DNA of 16,573 nt from Candidatus Binatota bacterium. Lineage in GTDB: Bacteria; Desulfobacterota; Binatia; Bin18. Positions 13,001-16,573 of this stretch are shown piece after piece (position 1 is the first letter of the stretch; each line of letters begins with the position of its first letter). Made by a program: the position numbers and the translations under genes. The stretch spans positions 1 through 16,573 of the forward strand of contig WTHE01000705.1 in NCBI GenBank assembly GCA_011523315.1. Reading direction: 5' to 3'. The notes under the pieces were generated by a model that worked only from the letters and a program-made list of their open reading frames with translations, searched no databases and was not told the DNA's origin.

Positions 13001-15305
13001 GGCGCAGAGCCGCGGCGCTGATCTGCTCGCCGAGACCACCATGGGGCAGTTGTTCGAGGCCTTGAAGGGCAACATGCTCCTCTACAGCCAGGTGCGGAAC
13101 CCCTCGAAACTCCTGGATCACGCCCTACTGTGGCTGCACGACCTGGAGATCATCCGCCTGCACCGCGGCCTGGCGGTATTCCGGCCGGCCATGACGATCC
13201 GTCTGGCGAAGGAGCGGCGCGGCTTCAGCAACGCCGACTTCGAGCCGCTGGCCCTCCACTACCGAGGACAAGTCCTGCAGATTCACATCATGGTGGAATT
13301 TGCTGAGCTCGGCCTGCAAGCGGTGAGCGAAGCCCTGCGGCTTTCCATGGACTACTTCACACTGGAAGAGGGGAAATTTCTTGAGCGCTGGCTGCCCGGC
13401 CGCAAGCGGGAGATCCAGCGCGAGACGACCCCGGAATCCTACGATGCCATCGTCACCCGCCTGAACGATCCCGTACAACAGCGCATCGTGGCGGACAACC
13501 GCCAGCAGACCAACGTACTCGTCCTGGCAGGCCCGGGCGCCGGCAAGACCAGAGTGCTGGTGCACCGCATCGCCTATCTCCTCCGGGTGCGAAGACAGCC
13601 TGCCAGCGACATTCTGGCCCTGGCCTATAATCGCCACGCCGCGGTGGAAATCCGACGACGACTGCAGGACCTTGTGGGGCGCGACTCCTACGGGGTCACC
13701 GTCCTCACCTGCCACGCGCTTGCCATGCGCCTTGTTGGCGCCAGTTTTACAGGCATGGCGGACAAGGTGGGCGACCAGGTGTTCAGTGACCTCATGAAGC
13801 AGGCGACCGTTCTGCTGCGCGGGGAGGGTCTTTTGCCCGAAGAGGCCGACGTCCAGCGCGGCCGCTTGCTGCGTGGCTTCCGCTGGATACTGGTCGACGA
13901 GTACCAGGACATCGGGTCCGAACAATACGCCCTTATCTCCGCCTTGGCCGGCCGTACCCTTGAAGACGAGGGCGCGAAACTCAATCTGTTTGCGGTCGGC
14001 GACGACGACCAGAACATCTACGCCTTCGCCGGCGCCTCGGTGGCGTTCATAAGAAAGTTCGAAGACGACTACAAGGCGAGAACGGACTACCTGACCGACA
14101 ACTACCGATCCACCCATCACATCATCACCGCAGCCAACGCCCTGATCGAGCCGGCCCACCAGCGCATGAAGGTCGAGCATCCGATCCAGGTTGATCGTCG
14201 CAGGCGCAAGGACCCACCGGGCGGCGACTGGCAGGGACGTGATCCGGTGGGTCAGGGACGGGTGCAGATTCTGGACGCTGGCAATAGCAAGATATCGCAG
14301 GCTCGCCAAGCCGTGGCGGAGCTGCAGCGCCTGACGGCCCTGGCCGCCGACTGGAGCTGGGCAAGGTGCGCAGTCATTGCCCGTGAATGGAAGTATCTGG
14401 AGCCGGTAAGGGCCTGCAGTGACCTGGAAGGTATTCCGGCACAGACCGCCAGTGAAGAAATCCCTGGCTTCTGGCGGCTGCGGGAGACCCAGGCGTTCGT
14501 CGCCTGGCTGCGGGAAAGGCAAAGCCGCACCGTTGACGCTGCCGTTTTGCAGGCCTGGGCCTTGAAGCAGAAGCAGGGGCCTTGGCAGGACCTGCTACGC
14601 CAGGCAATTGAGGAATACATTCATGAGGACGGCGGCACGGATGCGCCGGTGGAACGTCTTCTCGAATGGCTGGCCGAGTGGGGCCGCGACGCGCGTCGCC
14701 GTCAACAGGGTTTGCTGCTCCTCACCGCGCACCGCGCCAAGGGCCTGGAGTTCGATCATGTGGTCGTGCTGGACGGCGGCTGGCAGAGCGACAGCGACGC
14801 AGAGCGGCGGCTCTACTACGTGGCCATGACGCGGGCGAGAGAGACTTTGGCGTTGATGCGGCTGGGGACGCGCCACGCCTTGCTGGAGACGCTGGCGGAC
14901 AGCCCCCTGGTTCTCATCCGTAGTGCGGTAGAGTTGCCGGTGCCACCCGTCGGTCTGGAACGCCTCCGCCAGCGGCTCACCTTGGCTGATGTGGATCTTG
15001 GCTTTGCGGGGCGTCTGGGCCTTGGCCACGCGGTGCACGATGCCATTGCCGACCTGTCTCCGGGAAATGCGTTGGAGTTACGCAAGGACAAAGCGGGCAG
15101 ATGGGAATTGCGAAACGCTGAGGGTGCTGTGGTCGGACGGCTGGCACGGCGCTTTGATCCGCCCGCCGGCATGCGGTGCGCCGGTGCCGCCGTTTATGCC
15201 GTCGTCACCCGCAGCCGGGCCATGTCGGACCCACGATTTATTGGCCGGCTCAAGTGCGAGACGTGGGAGGTCGTGGTGCCGGAACTGGTGTTTGAACCGG
15301 TGTGA
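10014..15305 (+). CDS. exonuclease-RecQ-UvrD fusion helicase, about 1,700 aa
   Basis: Single protein with two helicase motors, annotated in databases as RecQ-family helicase. Residue numbers are from the ATG at 10014. Order: DEDD-type 3'-5' exonuclease-like domain, SLDLEVG (D82, E84), HNLIAFDLPHL (D141), NSPELDARLA (D198); Cys/His cluster C325, C330, C333, H337; RecQ core with Walker A PTGTGKS (K387), DEVH (485-488), LTATAKP, YCASRSRTEQV, QEAGRAGRD (674-682); a winged-helix-like linker; UvrD/Rep core with GPGAGKT (K1178), DEYQD (1295-1299), GDDDQNIYAF (1329 on), TAHRAKGLEFD (1571 on) and YYVAMTRAR (1601-1609); a beta-rich C-terminal module, unassigned. All helicase motifs are intact. The exonuclease position that usually holds catalytic His is Asn193. 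The first 53 codons look unconserved; starts at 10140, 10173 or 10188 are possible, while 10014 overlaps the upstream ORF stop. Expected role: unwinding and trimming DNA in repair or defence. Confidence 0.93.
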   Translation: MIPPHDIANRAGSPDTCRRPARRAAGNRDSLPAAALASKQAPMIRNIRHGCQRMPFQPMVACKVPFSSRSFTDAGTRWCSLDLEVGKRDSRLRALAALRTDTDGMLVFPESGLSLESALNRLDEFVEGVDFLLGHNLIAFDLPHLKAAKPGLSLLNLPTVDTLLLSPLAFPRNPYHHLVKHYQDGQLKRGQVNSPELDARLALEVFSDQRRALSEAAPELLSAWHWLTTSSSVGPGFDLFFSSLRKAERPTDAEACAPIHQLLAGNTCQIYAREVMATLSPPDWPLAYVLAWLSVAGGNSVLPPWVKYQFPETGRLLQRLRSTACTNRDCAWCRERHDARKELKRWFGFAAFRPAPEHDGRPMQQAIVEVVMARRHVLGILPTGTGKSLCYQIPALSGYDKTGALTVVISPLVALMADQVTGLQVRGITSCVAINGLLSVPERRDALDKVRLGDAGILLISPEQLRNRTLRKALEQREIGGWVLDEVHCLSKWGQDFRPDYRYISRFIREKAGEDAIPPILCLTATAKPAVITEIVEHFRKRLDIDLDVFNGGAKRDNLSFEVIPTSGGEKFALIHDLLSSHLPADQPGGAIVYCASRSRTEQVAEFLNAKGVSAGYFHAGLTPDTKKDVQQRFIDGDLEVIAATNAFGMGIDKPDVRLVIHADIPSSLENYLQEAGRAGRDRGAARCLLLYDRKDVESQFGLSARSRLSQREIHGILQALRNLNRKKQLGTEVVATVGEILREDQDNAFERDSMTDDTRVKTAVAWLEETHLLSREENRTEIFPSALRIQSIEEAQQKLERARLYKARSKELLDVTGALLDAPADGGITTDELMNSSGLSAEGVRGALHDLESLGIARNDMALTAFVHKGIQRDSRRRFDQAAELEGALITLLQEAAPDQGEGQSLPLHLRQASQRLRDAGVPEPLPERLSRVLKGIAQDGRGEGGGKGSLRLRTQDAETVWVTLQRRWRALQETAELRRGAAWLLLDHLVGQLPAQSRGADLLAETTMGQLFEALKGNMLLYSQVRNPSKLLDHALLWLHDLEIIRLHRGLAVFRPAMTIRLAKERRGFSNADFEPLALHYRGQVLQIHIMVEFAELGLQAVSEALRLSMDYFTLEEGKFLERWLPGRKREIQRETTPESYDAIVTRLNDPVQQRIVADNRQQTNVLVLAGPGAGKTRVLVHRIAYLLRVRRQPASDILALAYNRHAAVEIRRRLQDLVGRDSYGVTVLTCHALAMRLVGASFTGMADKVGDQVFSDLMKQATVLLRGEGLLPEEADVQRGRLLRGFRWILVDEYQDIGSEQYALISALAGRTLEDEGAKLNLFAVGDDDQNIYAFAGASVAFIRKFEDDYKARTDYLTDNYRSTHHIITAANALIEPAHQRMKVEHPIQVDRRRRKDPPGGDWQGRDPVGQGRVQILDAGNSKISQARQAVAELQRLTALAADWSWARCAVIAREWKYLEPVRACSDLEGIPAQTASEEIPGFWRLRETQAFVAWLRERQSRTVDAAVLQAWALKQKQGPWQDLLRQAIEEYIHEDGGTDAPVERLLEWLAEWGRDARRRQQGLLLLTAHRAKGLEFDHVVVLDGGWQSDSDAERRLYYVAMTRARETLALMRLGTRHALLETLADSPLVLIRSAVELPVPPVGLERLRQRLTLADVDLGFAGRLGLGHAVHDAIADLSPGNALELRKDKAGRWELRNAEGAVVGRLARRFDPPAGMRCAGAAVYAVVTRSRAMSDPRFIGRLKCETWEVVVPELVFEPV

Positions 15306-15341
15306 GAACCATCCGGAAGGTAGGGGCGGATACGTAGTTCT

Positions 15342-15440
15342 GATAGACCTGGCGGTGATATCGGTGATCAGCAGATCAAACACGTCCAGGACATCGTCGA
15401 GGGTTTCCGTCTCGTAGGCAAGGACAATTAAACGTCGCTC
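15342..15440 (-). pseudogene. Tn3-family transposase fragment
   Basis: On the minus strand the sequence reads ERRLIVLAYETETLDDVLD then VFDLLITDITARSI, resembling the internal part of Tn3-family transposases, where a segment of the form LDVLDLLITDIA follows an ETxxxDDAL helix. I know this segment from the family, not from a search. The similarity covers only about 33 codons; neither the catalytic DDE part nor terminal repeats are seen, and the frame runs into the end of the helicase gene on the other strand. This is a leftover scrap marking an old transposition or recombination next to the helicase gene. The rest of 15306-15650 shows nothing recognisable. Confidence 0.6.
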
Positions 15441-15650
15441 GGTGCCTCTCGTTCGGCATGTGGGCGGCACCGGGCGTCCAGCCCGTTGCCGCATGCCGTG
15501 TCAGTGTCTCCAAGCAAACCGGCGGGATGGCGCAGAAGTCAGTACCACGAATGCCAAGGTGACGCAGTTGCCGGTAACGGATACTCAACATACGGATTCG
15601 GCCACTTTATAGGGGCGGGCTACGCGCTCACGATCGGAAAGGGAACTCGC

Positions 15651-15860
15651 ATGGAATATACGGCTCTCATCAAGCGCAGCGGTGAATGGTGGATTGGCTG
15701 GATTGCGGAAGTTCCCGGTGTGAATTGTCAGGAACGCACCCATGAGGCATTGCGGCAAAGCCCTGCCGAAACGTTTTCGGAGGCGCTGGACTTTAATCGC
15801 TGCGAGGCTTTGGCTGCGGCGGGTGATGACTACCAGGAGGAGAAAGTCGTCATCACATGA
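15651..15860 (+). CDS. hicB: HicB-family antitoxin
   Basis: Short HicB-type antitoxin of 69 residues, the partner that neutralises the HicA mRNA interferase. The frame is open from 15486, but AAGGGA sits before the ATG at 15651 and the protein then starts in the family manner (MEYTALIKRSGEWWIGWIAEVPGVNCQ): partly degenerate RNase H-like fold, with the EVPG turn and the helix THEALRQSPAETFSEALDFN. There is no C-terminal DNA-binding domain, as is usual for this short class. Its TGA overlaps the ATG of hicA (ATGA), so the two were translated together. The antitoxin looks intact while its toxin does not. Confidence 0.85.
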   Translation: MEYTALIKRSGEWWIGWIAEVPGVNCQERTHEALRQSPAETFSEALDFNRCEALAAAGDDYQEEKVVIT

Positions 15861-16027
15861 AGCGAGCTGAGTGATTGAAACATCTTCGGCAGCAAGGCTG
15901 TGACATGATCCGGGAAGGCGGGCGTCATTCATGGCGGCGCAATAATCGAAACGGGCGGCGTTCTGCCATTCCACGATACAGAGAAATCGACGATCTGTTG
16001 GCAAGGAAGATTTGTCGAGATCTTGGG
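15857..16027 (+). pseudogene. hicA: HicA toxin, early nonsense codon, runs into IS
   Basis: HicA is a small double-stranded-RNA-binding-fold ribonuclease toxin. Starting at the ATG that overlaps hicB, the frame reads MKRAE, a TGA at 15872-15874, then LKHLRQQGCDMIREGGRHS and on to RSAIPRYREIDDLLARKICRDLG. The TGA stands where the family has a hydrophobic residue, usually Leu; TTA to TGA is one change. The active-site His in GGRHS is present. Beyond 16027 the family similarity stops and the same frame stays open into the IS5 transposase, so the normal toxin end is gone too. Restart at the TTG right after the stop (15875) could give a shortened toxin, but the first helix would be lost. Most likely inactive. 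Confidence 0.85.
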
Positions 16028-16156
16028 TCGAACCCGCCAAGTAGAGGGGCGTCAAAGGTGATGCCTGTCACCGGTAAACTTCGAGAGGAGCAACCAACAA
16101 GCGGCTTGAATGCCAAGCTATCAACTGTCCACGGAAACGGAGCAACTCCGGGAAAC

Positions 16157-16573
16157 ATGGTGCGAAGAATCCTCAGCGACTCACAATGGGCGCGCGTGGC
16201 CTCCCTGCTACCCGGAAAAGACGGCGACCCCGGACGCTCCGCAAGAGACAATCGCGAGTTCCTCGAAGCCGTTTTGTGGATGGCTCGCACCGGGACGCCA
16301 TGGCGTGACTTGCCCGATGAGTTCGGGCTGTGGAATTCGGTTTTCCAACGCTTCCGAAGATGGGCCAGGAAGGGCGTTTTCGAGCGCGTTTTCAAGGAAT
16401 TGTCGGCCGATGCCGACTTCGAGTACGTGCTCATTGATGGCACCATCGTGCGGCTCCACCAACACGGCGCCGGGGCAAAAGGGGGAGCCGCAGCCAAGCC
16501 ATCGGTCGCTCGCGCGGGGGGGGGCCAAGCACGAAGATCAGCGTGATGGTCGACGCGCTTGGCAACTTGGTTG
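16157..16573 (+). CDS. IS5-family transposase, partial, needs -1 frameshift
   Basis: DDE transposase of the IS5 family, IS427-like two-frame organisation. First frame from the ATG at 16157: ILSDSQWARVASLLPG, the insertion domain DNREFLEAVLWMARTGTPWRDLP (31-53), WNSVFQRFRRWARKGVFERV, and the first catalytic Asp in YVLIDGTIVRLHQHGAGAKGG (D94). The frame then turns to nonsense and ends at 16546. In the -1 frame, beginning at AAAAGGGGG (16477-16485), the expected continuation appears: SQAIGRSRGG then STKISVMVDALGNLV, running off the window. This fits a fused product made by ribosomal slippage. The remaining catalytic residues are outside the window. The frame is open upstream back to 15875 without a stop. 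Confidence 0.85.
16477..16485 (+). promoter_or_regulatory. candidate -1 frameshift site in transposase
   Basis: AAAAGGGGG, read GCA AAA GGG GGA in the first frame. Slipping back one base here joins the N-terminal transposase part to its in-family continuation. Two-frame IS5 elements use such homopolymer sites. A second run of nine G (16516-16524) lies further downstream inside the second frame. Confidence 0.55.

Larger units (their letters stand above)
16028..16573 (+). mobile_element. IS5-family insertion sequence, left part
   Basis: Insertion sequence that entered just behind, or into the end of, hicA. Its left end lies somewhere between the last HicA-like codon (16027) and the transposase start (16157); I could not recognise a terminal inverted repeat or target duplication there. 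The right end is outside the window. Confidence 0.6.

Noticed and set aside
13125..14522. 465-codon ORF on the minus strand
   Set aside because: Antisense shadow of the UvrD part of the fusion gene; no family features of its own.
15486..15650. N-terminal extension of HicB
   Set aside because: Family start and a ribosome site both lie at 15651; the extension has unrelated composition.
1..16573. CRISPR array, tRNA or rRNA genes
   Set aside because: No regularly spaced short repeats and no cloverleaf or rRNA-like segments were seen on reading either strand.

Overview
The window looks like chromosomal or integrated accessory DNA of a GC-rich Gram-negative bacterium, most likely a proteobacterium (Gamma- or Betaproteobacteria). 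The basis is an outer-membrane porin ending in an aromatic residue, cleavable Sec signal peptides, an IHF/HU-type protein, an addiction module of the Gp49-like toxin type, HicBA, and IS5- and Tn3-type transposase pieces. The species cannot be fixed from the sequence alone. Almost everything reads on the + strand.

Layout. (a) 1-3.9 kb is a patchwork: an HNH nuclease gene broken by a frameshift and missing a zinc ligand, an HU/IHF-family protein, about 1 kb without a recognisable gene, a secreted protein of unknown function, and a periplasmic lytic transglycosylase whose TTG start overlaps the end of the upstream reading frame. Then comes a fragment of a repeated gene family (copy 1) and small unrecognised ORFs. 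The mix resembles a decayed mobile element. (b) 3.9-4.6 kb is an intact type II toxin-antitoxin pair with a near-consensus promoter so close to the gene that the mRNA should be leaderless. (c) 4.8-9.3 kb is a metabolic and envelope block: an FMN-binding PPOX-class protein followed by a TM2 membrane protein, a class I PPK2 polyphosphate kinase, then an outer-membrane porin followed directly by a glycine-betaine-type substrate-binding protein with no permease or ATPase beside it. (d) 9.4-9.9 kb holds copy 2 of the repeated family, longer than copy 1 but broken by one extra G. (e) 10.0-15.3 kb is a single gene of about 1,700 codons that joins a DEDD-type 3'-5' exonuclease-like domain, a Cys/His cluster, a full RecQ-type helicase core, a winged-helix-like linker and a full UvrD/Rep-type helicase. 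(f) 15.3-16.6 kb is debris: a Tn3-family transposase remnant on the minus strand, hicB with a hicA broken by an early stop, and an IS5-family transposase that needs a -1 frameshift and runs off the window.

The best candidate for an undescribed system is the exonuclease-RecQ-UvrD fusion. It is a self-contained DNA-processing machine in a neighbourhood of toxin-antitoxin and transposon remains, where genome-defence genes are often found. Its function is inference. The second most useful observation is the two-copy gene family at 3.2 and 9.6 kb: the substitutions between copies fall mainly at silent codon positions, which shows that it codes for protein even though I do not recognise it.
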